Source: an uncultured Clostridia bacterium (GTDB lineage Bacteria; Bacillota; Clostridia; Christensenellales; UBA1242). Taken from it: a stretch of 64,000 bases of DNA. The translations under genes and the position numbers were made by a program. The stretch's first letter is position 1, and every line of letters begins with the position of its first letter. The stretch is from NCBI GenBank assembly GCA_934754335.1, contig CAKVHY010000005.1, positions 1 to 64,000 of the forward strand, read 5' to 3'. Below are positions 8,071 through 18,300 of the stretch, one piece after another. Below the pieces are notes generated by a model. That model worked only from the letters and a program-made list of their open reading frames with translations, was not told the origin of the DNA and did not search any database.

Positions 8071-9456
8071 ATGGAGAAAACAGACATTAAAAAAATTTAC
8101 AAAGAATTAGAACATTTTAACAACAAAGAAATCACTTTGGCTGGCTGGGTTAAGAGTACTAGAGATTCAAAAAACTTTGGCTTCATGGATTTAAATGATG
8201 GTACTTGTTTTAAAAACGCCCAAATAGTTTTTAATGCAAACGACATAAAAAATTATAGTGAAATTGCATCTTTAAATATCGGTTCTAGCGTTATTGTTAA
8301 AGGCACTTTATTAGTAACTCCTGAGAACAAACAACCATTCGAAATTAAAGCAAACAATATAGAAGTTGTTTCTGCCACCGATGCAGAATATCCTATTCAA
8401 AAGAAAAGGCAAACTGTGGAGTTTTTAAGAAGCGTGGCTTACTTAAGACCTAGAACAAATCTATATAACGCAATTTATAGAGTTAGAAGCGAACTTGCTT
8501 TTGCAATCCATAAGTTCTTTAACGAAAACGGATTTGTTTATGTTCACACTCCAATCCTAACTTCTTCAGATTGCGAAGGTGGAAGCGATTTGTTTAGAGT
8601 TACAAATCAAAATATTTATGATAAATCTATAAAAGAATTTAAGCCTGAAGACGATTTATTTGGAAAACCAGTTTATTTAACTCCAACTGGTCAACTTGAA
8701 GGCGAAGCGTTGGCATTAGCATTCGGCAAGATTTACACATTTGGCCCAACATTCAGAGCAGAGAACTCAAACACAACAAGGCATGCTAATGAATTTTGGA
8801 TGATTGAACCTGAGATTGCTTTCTATGACCTAGACGACACTATGGACTTAGAAGAAAAAATGTTTAAGTATTTAATAAAACATTTATTAGAACACTGCCC
8901 TGACGAAATGAACTTCTTCAATTCATTCGTGGATAAAACATTGTTAGATAGATTAAATAACGTTTTAAATAGCGAATTTGGAAGAATTAGTTATACTGAA
9001 GCAATCGAAATTTTAAAGAAAAACAACGATAAATTTGAATTCCCTGTGGAGTGGGGTTCAGATATTCAAACGGAGCATGAAAGATATTTGGCTGAAACAA
9101 CATTTAAAAAGCCAGTATTTGTAACAGATTATCCAAAGGAAATCAAAGCATTTTATATGAAGCAAAACCCAGATGGCAAAACTGTTAGAGCATGCGACTT
9201 ATTAATGCCGGGAATTGGCGAAGTTACAGGCGGAAGCCAAAGAGAAGATAACCTTGAAAAATTAATCAACAGAATGAACGAATGCGGATTAAAACAAAAA
9301 GATTATTGGTGGTACTTAAACCTAAGAAAATATGGTTCTGTGGAACACAGCGGATTTGGTTTGGGATTTGAAAGATTTATTATGTATGTAACAGGTGTTG
9401 GCAATATTAGAGATGTGGAAATCTTCCCAAGAACTCCAAAGAATTGTGAATTTTAA
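8071..9456 (+). CDS. asnS: Asparaginyl-tRNA synthetase
   Basis: This 461-residue enzyme charges tRNA-Asn with asparagine in the cytosol. The N-terminal OB-fold anticodon-binding domain (about 1-110, [19 protein letters not shown]) is followed by the class II catalytic core: motif 2 at about 228-250 ([20 protein letters not shown]) and motif 3 GFGLGFERF near 428. The AsnRS-type insertion between motifs 1 and 2 and the usual family length are present. TATAAT lies 29 bp before the ATG and GGAG ahead of it. No T-box leader fits in the short upstream region, so regulation is probably simple. Confidence 0.95.
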   Translation: MEKTDIKKIYKELEHFNNKEITLAGWVKSTRDSKNFGFMDLNDGTCFKNAQIVFNANDIKNYSEIASLNIGSSVIVKGTLLVTPENKQPFEIKANNIEVVSATDAEYPIQKKRQTVEFLRSVAYLRPRTNLYNAIYRVRSELAFAIHKFFNENGFVYVHTPILTSSDCEGGSDLFRVTNQNIYDKSIKEFKPEDDLFGKPVYLTPTGQLEGEALALAFGKIYTFGPTFRAENSNTTRHANEFWMIEPEIAFYDLDDTMDLEEKMFKYLIKHLLEHCPDEMNFFNSFVDKTLLDRLNNVLNSEFGRISYTEAIEILKKNNDKFEFPVEWGSDIQTEHERYLAETTFKKPVFVTDYPKEIKAFYMKQNPDGKTVRACDLLMPGIGEVTGGSQREDNLEKLINRMNECGLKQKDYWWYLNLRKYGSVEHSGFGLGFERFIMYVTGVGNIRDVEIFPRTPKNCEF

Positions 9457-9482
9457 AAGTAAGCGAAATGCTTACTTTTTTA
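9455..9482 (+). terminator. asnS terminator
   Basis: AAAAGTAAGC and GCTTACTTTT pair around GAAAT and continue as a T-run, starting at the asnS stop codon. Confidence 0.9.
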
Positions 9483-9583
9483 TTTTTCCGCCACCTTTTA
9501 TTTTCTTATTTGTTTGAATTCAATATATAAATAATCATTAATATTCCAATAACAAAAATCATATATTTTATTGGAGAAATATT

Positions 9584-10360
9584 ATGATAAAAATATTAAT
9601 TTACACAAGCATTGCAGGAGTTATTGGGACAAGCCTTGGCGGATTAATAGGAATTATTGGCGGACGTGCATCAAATAACATTATTGCCAAAATGCTAAGT
9701 TTTGCAGGCGGAATTATGATGGGAATAACCTTCTTTGATTTAATTCCTGAATCCTTAGAATATGGGTCTTTACTTATAACCTGTCTTGGCTTATTCTGGG
9801 CAGTAGTGATATTACTTTTACTTGATTTATTTGTAAACAAAAAAGCAAAAGTGGAGATATCTAAAATAAAAACTCTAACACTCATTGCTTCAGATATGAA
9901 CAAAAAAGATTTAAGCAAGCACTTATTTCGAACCGGAATGTTAATGTTTTTAGCCATTGGACTTCACAACTTTCCAGAAGGCATGGCTATAGGTACGCTT
10001 GGTGCAATAGATAACAAAATGCTTATTCCCTTAACCATTTTAATTGCAATACATAATATTCCTGAAGGCATGGCAATCAGCGTTCCATTAGTGGCTAGCG
10101 GAGCAAAGAAAAGAAACGCTTTAATTTTAAGTTTTCTTGCCGGCGCTGTTACAATTCTTGGCGGAATATTTGGGCTACTGCTTGGCTCTATAAATGAAAG
10201 CATAACAGCATTTTCTTTAGCCTTAGCGGGCGGAGCAATGCTATATGTAACAATCTTTGAATTAATCCCTGAAACTTACGAATTAACAAAAAATAAGAAC
10301 GCCCAGTTATATTTACTATTAGGCATTCTTATAGGTTTAATTCTAATTAATATTTTCTAA
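9584..10360 (+). CDS. ZIP-family divalent metal transporter
   Basis: A 258-residue integral membrane protein with eight hydrophobic segments. The two metal-site signatures of ZIP proteins are clear: HNFPEGMAIG (about 127-136) and HNIPEGMAIS (about 157-166), giving the binuclear His/Glu centre in segments 4 and 5. Another metal-like patch, FDLIPES, lies near residue 50. It probably imports Zn, Mn or Fe across the cytoplasmic membrane. GGAG precedes the ATG. Its stop abuts the convergent HD-TGS gene with no spacer. It resembles the ZupT/GufA type. Confidence 0.93.
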   Translation: MIKILIYTSIAGVIGTSLGGLIGIIGGRASNNIIAKMLSFAGGIMMGITFFDLIPESLEYGSLLITCLGLFWAVVILLLLDLFVNKKAKVEISKIKTLTLIASDMNKKDLSKHLFRTGMLMFLAIGLHNFPEGMAIGTLGAIDNKMLIPLTILIAIHNIPEGMAISVPLVASGAKKRNALILSFLAGAVTILGGIFGLLLGSINESITAFSLALAGGAMLYVTIFELIPETYELTKNKNAQLYLLLGILIGLILINIF

Positions 10361-11803
10361 TTATTTTAATGATTTATTTTCAAAATATTGCACAAGTGCT
10401 TTTTGTGCCATATCTGTTTTTGCATACATAATCCATCGGATTTGCGAAATATTTTTGCAATTTCCTTCTTCATCTCTTTCTATAATTAAACGAACTTTAT
10501 CGCCATCGCTCAACTTCAAATATATTGGAGATTTTGTTGGTGCATCATTTAAAAATGCATACTTAACCGAAAAACCAAAATCTTTATGTATTCTAAATGC
10601 AAAATCTAGAACGGTGGAGTTTTCAGGCATTTTAATTATTTCACCCGACCTTGTTTGAACTTGAATATAATTACTTGAAACTTCTTCCGTGCTTTCATCA
10701 ACGAAGTTTAAATCCACCCCATATGTTGTTCCATTTTTATAAAACAAATAATCTTTTGAATTAAAGATATAACATTGATATTTAATGCGTTTTGAGTCCA
10801 CCAAAGTTATATATGGCTTCCCTGTGTTTTCTTCCACACCATAACCACAAATCTTCAAAACTTTCTGCACGTTATTATCTTGCAAGAAACCTAAAAGAAC
10901 GGTATTTAATTCTTTCACAGATTTATTATTATTGAAAACTAAGTACATCTTAGTTATTGGGAATTTATTCAAATAACTTTGCTTAATTTCCTTCAAACTT
11001 TTAACACCCATAACATTCTTAATAAGGTTAAAAACTTCAAGTTCTGTACAAGGCTTAATTGAAATCTTTTGAATCGTATTTTTAACCTTCTTTTTTCTTT
11101 GGAAATCATTTAATAAAATATTTAATTTTTCCTTAAGTTCTTGCGTGTTTTCTTGATTATATTCAAAATATTTTGAATAAATTTTATCAAACGATGGCAT
11201 ATCTAAATTTTGAATTTTAAAGCATTCGTTCGTTATTTGTCTATAAAATTCATTAGCATTTAATAATTTTAAAATAGGATAAATCCATTGCTCAGTTTCC
11301 TTAACTTTCGCCATCTGTTTATAATGTGGAAAACAAGAAATTGTTTTTAAATTATGAAGTCTATCCGCAAACTTAATATAAAACGCATACAAGTTTTCTT
11401 TGCCCACAGATATCAACTTCTGATAAGTTTGTACCTGCTCCAAAAACTTCGGAAATTCATCTTCGCTTAAGTTATCTAGATTCCCTTCAATGGCTGTTAC
11501 ACCATCAACAATCTTGGCAATTGTGGGATTAAAGTTTTTCTCTATATCTGCTATAGTATACTCGCAATCCTCCACTGTGTCGTGAAGAAGTCCACCACAA
11601 ATAACATTTGTATCAAAATCCATCTTTTCCAATATATGCGCCACTTCCACTGGGTGCATAATATATGGCTCGCCACTCTTTCTCACCTGATTTTTATGCA
11701 ATTCACTCGCCACTTCAAACGCCTTCTCAACGTTTGAAATATCCACAGCCTGCTTATCTTTTAAATGTTTAATTATCTTATTATATGTTTCAATATAATC
11801 CAT
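10361..11803 (-). CDS. HD-TGS protein, Rel/SpoT-like hydrolase without a synthetase domain
   Basis: A 480-residue protein. The N-terminal HD domain has the Rel/SpoT hydrolase residues: RKSGEPYIMHP (41-51), LLHDTVED (72-79) and KFADRLHN (144-151). A TGS domain (VQTRSGEIIKMPENSTVLDF, from about 381) and its following linker are near the C-terminus. The roughly 200 residues between lack the synthetase signatures expected there (basic ATP-binding patch, Asp-x-x-Gly-x-Arg, Gly-Tyr-x-Ser-Leu-His). It should therefore hydrolyse (p)ppGpp or a related nucleotide but not make it. Its ATG overlaps the stop of the upstream XRE gene as TAATG, so translation is probably coupled. Confidence 0.8.
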   Translation of the reverse strand: MDYIETYNKIIKHLKDKQAVDISNVEKAFEVASELHKNQVRKSGEPYIMHPVEVAHILEKMDFDTNVICGGLLHDTVEDCEYTIADIEKNFNPTIAKIVDGVTAIEGNLDNLSEDEFPKFLEQVQTYQKLISVGKENLYAFYIKFADRLHNLKTISCFPHYKQMAKVKETEQWIYPILKLLNANEFYRQITNECFKIQNLDMPSFDKIYSKYFEYNQENTQELKEKLNILLNDFQRKKKVKNTIQKISIKPCTELEVFNLIKNVMGVKSLKEIKQSYLNKFPITKMYLVFNNNKSVKELNTVLLGFLQDNNVQKVLKICGYGVEENTGKPYITLVDSKRIKYQCYIFNSKDYLFYKNGTTYGVDLNFVDESTEEVSSNYIQVQTRSGEIIKMPENSTVLDFAFRIHKDFGFSVKYAFLNDAPTKSPIYLKLSDGDKVRLIIERDEEGNCKNISQIRWIMYAKTDMAQKALVQYFENKSLK

Positions 11804-12807
11804 TAATATTCCTCTCCACATATAATTCTATAATAATCATCATCTTCCATATTGGATACTTTCGCAAACCTAAACATATTTGCATCAATTAGTTCGATAA
11901 GCGTGTTTGTTAGGCTATTTTCCACAATTTTTTTCTTTTGGAACTCACTTAAATCGTCCTTTAAATCCACGTTTACATATAGGTTTTTGAATAAAGCAAT
12001 TAATTGGTCTGTTTCTGTTTCAACATTAACATCGCTAACACCCAAAGAAAGCAAGTTATACACTTCACCATCTGGAATTTTCAAGATATTTCTAGATATC
12101 AATATAAACTGCACGCAAGGCATATGTTCTCTGCCCCTAGAAACAGAGTTTGCAGTTCCAAGCCCGCCAACATAAAGTTTATTTGATGGTGGATTATTTA
12201 AAATAATCAAACTCTGGTCATTTAACTCTTCGCTTTTTAAGTAAATAAACAATTGCAAATCCGACATTTCCAAGTTGCCATAATAAAGTTGAGAATATGA
12301 CTTATGAACATTTTCAACATCTTCGCTTGTAGTTTTAGTTTCCAAAATTGCCTTAACTTCTTCCGCTTCATCTCTAGACTTAATAAAATTGGCAATGGCT
12401 TTAATTGTGTTACTTTCTTCGTGATAAATAAAACTTAAAACACCATATTTCAATGTGTTTTTAGAATAAGCACTAACCTTGCCCTTATATTCACTAGAGT
12501 TATAAAAGTACATGATATAAGAACCCAAATATCTCTTGATTTTTTCTTGATTAAGTTCGTCTTTCGGCACAATTTTAACCTGTTTACTCATCTCCACTGT
12601 AAACATTTCATCTAAGTTAACTGCATATAATTTCTTTAGATTTAATAGAAATTCCACCGATGGCTCAGCACATTTAGTTACATAATTATTAATCGTTCCA
12701 GCACTAATTCCTGTTTGCTCGCTTAATTGCTTTTGAGTTAGATTATTAACTTGCATTAAATATTTTAAATTACTATTAAATATTTTTAAATTCTCTTTAG
12801 TTCCCAT
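11803..12807 (-). CDS. XRE-family regulator with a C-terminal sensor-like domain
   Basis: A 334-residue protein. An N-terminal HTH_3 domain (about 10-65, NLTQKQLSEQTGISAGTINN) is followed by about 260 residues of mixed alpha/beta sequence, with a stretch KRYLGSYIMYFYNSSEYKGK that opens the second domain. That domain has no motif I can name and could bind a ligand. It is immediately upstream of and coupled to the HD-TGS gene, suggesting it regulates this operon or responds to the nucleotide its partner acts on. AAGGAG precedes the ATG. Confidence 0.75.
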   Translation of the reverse strand: MGTKENLKIFNSNLKYLMQVNNLTQKQLSEQTGISAGTINNYVTKCAEPSVEFLLNLKKLYAVNLDEMFTVEMSKQVKIVPKDELNQEKIKRYLGSYIMYFYNSSEYKGKVSAYSKNTLKYGVLSFIYHEESNTIKAIANFIKSRDEAEEVKAILETKTTSEDVENVHKSYSQLYYGNLEMSDLQLFIYLKSEELNDQSLIILNNPPSNKLYVGGLGTANSVSRGREHMPCVQFILISRNILKIPDGEVYNLLSLGVSDVNVETETDQLIALFKNLYVNVDLKDDLSEFQKKKIVENSLTNTLIELIDANMFRFAKVSNMEDDDYYRIICGEEY

Positions 12808-12958
12808 TATTTGCTCCTTATTTTAAAGTTATTGTATCAAAAATAATTGAATTTAACAATTGTTTTTATAAAGATAATTCAAAATTCTAAATTTAAGGAA
12901 GTTTGGATTTAAAATTTTGAATACAAAGAAAAAGTTTAAAATTTTGTCAAAATAATGT

Positions 12959-12986
12959 TTGAATTATGAAAATAATCGTATATAAT
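12959..12986 (+). promoter_or_regulatory. Promoter of the HAD phosphatase gene
   Basis: TTGAAT and TATAAT are separated by 16 bp. The -10 box ends only 8 bp before the ATG, so transcription should begin at or next to the start codon. Confidence 0.6.
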
Positions 12987-12994
12987 ACATTGTT

Positions 12995-13792
12995 ATGAAA
13001 AAGTTAATTTTAATTTATGATTTTGATAAAACATTATCTCCAAAATACATGCAAGAATATGGTTTCTTCCAAGCATTGAATACAGATAACGAAGATTTTA
13101 TGCAAAAACAAATTGAATTTTGTATAAAAAATAACAGCGATATGATATTATCGTTCTTATTTCTTGCGCTTAAAAAAGCGAACGAGAATGGAGTTAAATT
13201 AACCAAGGCGTTAATGAAAAAATGTGGCAAAAATATTAAATATTTTAATGGCGTTGAAACTTGGTTTGAAAGAATTAACAGATTTGGATTAGAGCATGGC
13301 GTGGAAGTGGAACACTACATAATTAGTTGTGGAAACAAAGAAATTTTGGAAGGTTCTTCTATTTACAAAAACTTCAAAGAAGTGTTTGCCACAGAATATT
13401 TATTTGATGAGAATAAAGAAGCATATTGGCCAAAGGTTTTAGTTAACTACACCACCAAAACTCAATGCTTATTTAAGATAAGAAAACAACTTTTCCATGA
13501 TAATTTTGACGAAACAAAAATCAATAAAAAATATAAGCCTGAAGACTTATTTCCATTCAAAAATATGGTTTATTTAGGCGATGGCGAAACAGATGTTCCT
13601 TGCATGCAAATAATCAAATCCAATGGCGGAATGACACTTTCTTTATATGCAGAAAAAGGCTCTAAGAAGGAAGAATTTGCAAAGTCGTTATATTCTGATG
13701 GCAGAGTGGATTACGCTGTTTTAGCCGATTACAGCGAAAATAATGAAATAGATATGTTAATAAAAAATAGGATTTTAGAAATAGCAAAATAA
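12995..13792 (+). CDS. HAD-superfamily phosphatase
   Basis: A 265-residue soluble hydrolase. Motif I is YDFDKT (8-13, nucleophile D9 and acid/base D11), and motif IV is YLGDGETDVPCM (about 192-203), binding Mg. A helical cap lies between them, as in subfamily I (phosphoserine phosphatase-like) enzymes. The substrate is unknown. No Shine-Dalgarno sequence is present before the ATG and the -10 box is 8 bp away, so the mRNA is probably leaderless. It is monocistronic and divergent from the XRE/HD-TGS operon. Confidence 0.85.
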   Translation: MKKLILIYDFDKTLSPKYMQEYGFFQALNTDNEDFMQKQIEFCIKNNSDMILSFLFLALKKANENGVKLTKALMKKCGKNIKYFNGVETWFERINRFGLEHGVEVEHYIISCGNKEILEGSSIYKNFKEVFATEYLFDENKEAYWPKVLVNYTTKTQCLFKIRKQLFHDNFDETKINKKYKPEDLFPFKNMVYLGDGETDVPCMQIIKSNGGMTLSLYAEKGSKKEEFAKSLYSDGRVDYAVLADYSENNEIDMLIKNRILEIAK

Positions 13793-13877
13793 AAAAACAT
13801 ATTGATTTTCAAAGTGAATTTATTAAAGTATTTAACTTTTTTAAGTTCACTTTTTTCAATACGTTTTATCTTTTTGT

Positions 13878-14465
13878 TTACATATTTGGATTATCGTTTT
13901 TCTCAAAATATTTTCCAAAACAATCTTCTAAATCCAAAACTCTTTCATCTGCAGAATCTTTTGAAATATGCCTTAGTGCTTCAAATGAATATTCTCCGCT
14001 TTCGCTTTTTTGAATTGAAATTGTACAATAATCATCTGAATTACAAAAGTTTTTAATCCCTGCCACATTTAAAAGATTTTCGATTGTATAACCATCTTCA
14101 TTTTTATAAAATCCAAATGCCTTTAAATCTTCTTTATTACTATTTAAAGTTAAATTTGTAAAGCCTTTTCTTGACGCCTTTTGATTTAAATCTTCTGCAA
14201 GCATCATTGAAAAAGTTCTGAAGGCATTTGGCGAAAGCAACTTAACTTGGTCGTAAGTTAAGCCTGCTTTTTCAAGAGCGGATTTATTATTTAACTTTTT
14301 ATTTATTATTTCTATATTTGTTTGATTATATAGATTCAAGTTATTTAAAAACACTTCAGTTAAGTCTTCAGGCAAGCATGCATCATTCTTTAAATACATC
14401 TCTTCAAAATAAAGACCAACTATTAAGCAAAATTCTTTTAATCTTTGACTATCTCCAAATTCCAT
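13878..14465 (-). CDS. Hypothetical protein, 195 residues
   Basis: A soluble acidic protein with mostly helical character (AEDLNQKASRKGF, LEDCFGKYFEKNDN), no signal peptide, membrane segment or recognised motif. GAGGTG lies upstream of the ATG. It follows the terminator at 14504-14533, so it is probably its own unit, although it lies in the same direction as the unknown operon at 14551-19006. The family is not recognised. Confidence 0.6.
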   Translation of the reverse strand: MEFGDSQRLKEFCLIVGLYFEEMYLKNDACLPEDLTEVFLNNLNLYNQTNIEIINKKLNNKSALEKAGLTYDQVKLLSPNAFRTFSMMLAEDLNQKASRKGFTNLTLNSNKEDLKAFGFYKNEDGYTIENLLNVAGIKNFCNSDDYCTISIQKSESGEYSFEALRHISKDSADERVLDLEDCFGKYFEKNDNPNM

Positions 14466-14503
14466 AATTTAACACCTCTACTTTAGCAAGAGAATTATAC
14501 CAC

Positions 14504-14533
14504 AAAAAAAAGGATACATCAATACCCTTTTTT
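14504..14533 (-). terminator. Terminator of the 14551-19006 operon
   Basis: On the minus strand AAAAAAGGGTA and TATCCTTTTTT pair around TTGATG, with eight T. It sits between the 80-residue gene and the next unit. Confidence 0.75.
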
Positions 14534-14550
14534 GTTATAACAAATTAAAA

Positions 14551-14793
14551 CTATTTATTACCATCTATAATCTTTTTAATCTCTTGAAGATTTGCCAAAG
14601 TTAATTCGTTCTCAATTTCATTGCAAGCATCAGAGAATGCATCTTTAACTTCTTGAGAATAATCATCATTTCTTAAAGCCACTTCTTTCATCTTCTTAGC
14701 CAAAGCCACTGCATCTTCTTTGTTTTCACAAGAAACTTCATTAATAACTCTTTCAATTATTTCAAATTTATAAACATTAGTCTTTTTTGCCAT
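14551..14793 (-). CDS. Hypothetical small protein, 80 residues
   Basis: A helical charged protein starting MAKKTNVYKFEIIERV and containing ALAKKMKEVALRNDDYSQEV. No family is recognised. It overlaps the end of the upstream 188-residue gene by 17 bp and has AAGGA ahead of the chosen ATG; an upstream ATG is possible but its SD is poorer. It is the last gene of the operon led by the 1203-residue low-complexity protein. Confidence 0.6.
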   Translation of the reverse strand: MAKKTNVYKFEIIERVINEVSCENKEDAVALAKKMKEVALRNDDYSQEVKDAFSDACNEIENELTLANLQEIKKIIDGNK

Positions 14794-15343
14794 ATTCCTT
14801 ATCTCCATATTTTAATTTTAATGTTTCAAAAACAAGCGAATAAATGTAATCTAAAAACTCTTGAAAACTATTATACATTTTATTTTCTTTCATATTAAAG
14901 TATTGTTTCATAATATGAAAAACGCCATATTTCTTCTCAAAATTAAGATTATAAGCCTTCTCCATGATTTCATAAGCAAACTTTGTTATCACGTCATCAA
15001 ACTTCCTTAAAGCATCAAACGCATAAAACATTTTCTTCTCATCTTCTTGCTTATAAATCCCAACTTTAACCTGAAATTTATAGTCTTCAAAATATTCTTT
15101 AATGCTGGTGATATCAGGATCTAGCATAATGTTTTTTAATTTTGCAAGCAAATCCACCAAATCCTTATAATAATCAATATTCTTAGAAGGATCTTCACAA
15201 ATGGTTTTGAAATATTGATCATGCTTTTTCTCAAGCATATAACCAATCTCATCTTTCATTGCTCTATATAAATCGCTCTTCAAATTACCTGATTCCACAA
15301 ACACAAAAGAATTTTTAAAAATGTAATTGTTCTTTTCTTCCAT
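14777..15343 (-). CDS. Hypothetical protein, 188 residues
   Basis: A soluble, predominantly helical protein with many Lys, Tyr and Phe (MKQYFNMKENKMYNSFQEFL). No signal peptide or catalytic motif is visible and the family is not recognised. AGGAG precedes the ATG. It lies 51 bp behind the 1203-residue gene and overlaps the following 80-residue gene, so the three are co-transcribed and may act as one unit. Confidence 0.65.
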   Translation of the reverse strand: MEEKNNYIFKNSFVFVESGNLKSDLYRAMKDEIGYMLEKKHDQYFKTICEDPSKNIDYYKDLVDLLAKLKNIMLDPDITSIKEYFEDYKFQVKVGIYKQEDEKKMFYAFDALRKFDDVITKFAYEIMEKAYNLNFEKKYGVFHIMKQYFNMKENKMYNSFQEFLDYIYSLVFETLKLKYGDKEYGKKD

Positions 15344-15394
15344 TAATACTCCTATATTTTATCACAATATTTAAAATTTTGCAATAGGTAAGTT

Positions 15395-18300
15395 TTATGC
15401 ATCCATTCCAAACTCAGGATCTTCTGAAATTTTTTGCAGCAATCTTTGAAGTTCTTCCGGCGTTAACTCCCTGCCCCCGCTTGAAGCACCATTAACTCTC
15501 TCTAATGGTGATTTACCTTCGTTTGTTTGCTTTGGTTCAAAACGAACTTCAGGTTCTTCTTGTGATTTTACCGTAGATTCTGCATTTTCACGTGGTTTAC
15601 CAACGTCTTTTAAGGACTTATCTAATTCTTGCTGAACTTCCGCTTCAGTTTTTGGCTTAGGTTCACCAAAATTTATCTCTTCTTCTTCTTTTTCATGCCC
15701 TTCTTGAACCTGCTCAACCTCTTCTGGCTGAATTGTTTCTTCTTCCGCTTCTTCGGATTTTTCTTCGCCTTCCGCTGTTCTCTCTTCCGGTTTCTTTTCG
15801 TCTGTACCCTTTTCTTCTGCAGGCTTTTCACCTTCCATTTCTTCAGGGGCTTTATCTTCCTTAGTTTTTTCTTCTTCAGTTTTTTCTCCTGCTGAAGGTT
15901 CTTCGTGTTCGGCTTCTTTAGGATCAGTTGCTGAACCACCATCTCCGCCTTCAGGACCGCTAGGACCTGCCGAACTAGGAGTTGGAACAGGACCACCCGC
16001 TGTTGGACCGCTAGGACCTGTACTTGCTGGTGTTGGACCGCCTGCTGTTGGTGTTGGACCTGTAGGAGCAGGACCGCTAGGACCGACTGGCGACGCACCG
16101 CCTGCTGTTGGACTTACACCTGCTGAAGCAGAACCACCTGCAGATGGACCACTAGGACCTGCACTTGCTGGTGTTGGACCGCCTGCTGTTGGTGTTGGAC
16201 CGCTAGGACCTGTACTTGCTGGCGACGCACCGCCTGCTGTTGGACTTGCACCTGCTGAACTAGGAGTTGGAGCAGGACCACCCGCTGTTGGGCTTCCACC
16301 AGTTGGGCCAGTTGGACCAGCACCACCGACTGTTGGGGCTGGGCCCGCCGAATGATAAACAATTGTAACTTTTCCATTATATGGTATTGTTGGAACTGTT
16401 GCTGTATAAAGACGATATCTTTCCGCCAATGCAGAACATGCAGAAATTTTTTGATCGTGGGTCATACATAATTTTACTGTCCACATCTTTAACATTGCTG
16501 AATAATTTGGCTCTGGTGCTTTAAACACATTATTATACCAATCCACAGCAACGCCACCTGATGCCGATGGCGAACCCGCGCCACCTGTTGACGGAGTTCC
16601 ACCGGTTGGACCGCTAGGACCGGCTGGTGACGGAGTTCCACCGGTTGGACCGCTAGGACCGGCTGGTGACGCACCGCCTGCTGTTGGACTTGCACCTGCT
16701 GAAGCAGAACCACCTGCAGATGGACCGCTAGAACCTGCACTTGTTGGTGTTGCACCTGCTGGTGGTGTTGGACCTGCAGGACCGCTTGGACCTGCACTTG
16801 CTGGTGTTGGACCGCCCGCCGTTGGTGTTGGACCTGCAGGAGCAGGACCCGTTGGAGCAGTTGGAGCAGGACCGCCCGTTGTTGGATCACTATGAGCACT
16901 CTCGCTTACTGCTTCGTCATGCAATTTAGATAATTCGTCACAAACTTGACTTCTATATTTTTGGTCTATCTCATGTTTTTTCTTATTTAACTCTGCTAGT
17001 TCATCCTTAGTTAACTCAGGCTCATCGTAATTTATACTTCTATAAACGCTTGGCATTATTTTATCTTGAACAAACGCCAAAACATCTTCATTCTCTAATT
17101 GTTCTGCAGTTTTCTGCCCAGAGAAATCTAACAAACTTCTTTTTTCTTCGCCCGCTTCTTCATAAACCCATTCACCTCTAGAATACTCGCCAGCATCTAT
17201 GGTTGCAGAGTCGCCTTCATTTACAACTTCTGTGCTTCTCTCGTAAGAGATTCTAACCACATTTCCACGTTCGTTTACAAACGTAATAGGTGTTTGATTT
17301 TCAATTGCAGATTTAACTTGCTCGTAACTACGTTCTCTTAAATACTCAACTTTCGCCTTTTCATCAATGAAAGAATCATATCTTTCTCTCATTGAAGATA
17401 ATTTGCCATATTCAATTTGTCCATTTTCTGCGGCTTGGAAGAATTGTTCTTCAGTTAATGTGTTAATATCTAAATTCTCATCTAATGAAACAAATCTATT
17501 CTTTAATGCTGAAAAACTTGCAACGCTATAATAACCGCTTTCATCAGCATTTCTATTAGAAGGATCAAAAATAATAAATGAGCCATCAACTGTTCGGCAT
17601 GGCGAACCCATTCCATTTAGATTAAATGCTTCAGTTCGCAAAAAATCTAAAGTATTTTCTTTTTCAATTTCATTTAATTTTTCTCTAGTGCTTTCTATTG
17701 TTTCACGTACAGCATCTAAAGTTTCGTTTCCAATAACCATGGAGTTGCCAACTTCTAAGCCAATTGAAGCCTTAATCTCACGAACTCTATTGGCAATTTC
17801 CGAATTATTTGCACCCTGAACTTTTGCAATAAATCCCTGAACATCATCGTCTTGCAACAAATCCTGATATTCACTTAAAATGTTTTCATATAAAACTGCA
17901 CTTCTTGCAATATTTAACATCTTAACGTTATTTATATCTTGGTTATATTTAGCATATGAGAATGTTTGCTTTGCCAATTCATCATTATCTGCTAAGTTAA
18001 CAATCGAATCTTTAAGCATTTCCACCCTTGCTTTTCTTTGTGCCAAAACTGAAGGCTCATATGCTGGAGATATTTTCAACGCATCATCAATAGCCCTATT
18101 ATATGCTTTTGCAATTGCTTTAGGTTTTAAGTGCACCGCATCAGTACTTTTAACAAACGCTTCAAATTCTTTAACAGTTCCAACCAGTTTATCATGGTTA
18201 TCGCCATTAGAACCAAGCACAACATCTTCGCTCTCCACTGGCTTACCTTGACTATCATAGAATTCCAATGTTCCATCTTCTTTAACCTGAACTTGTGTTC

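Noticed and set aside
13802..14056. 84-codon plus-strand frame
   Set aside because: It overlaps the minus-strand gene at 13878-14465, has no SD, and is rich in Leu/Phe as expected from AT-rich antisense.
15629..16929. Several long frames opposite or in other frames of the 1203-residue gene
   Set aside because: The GC-rich repeats lack stop codons in all frames; only the main frame has a start with GGAGG and a mixed composition outside the repeats.
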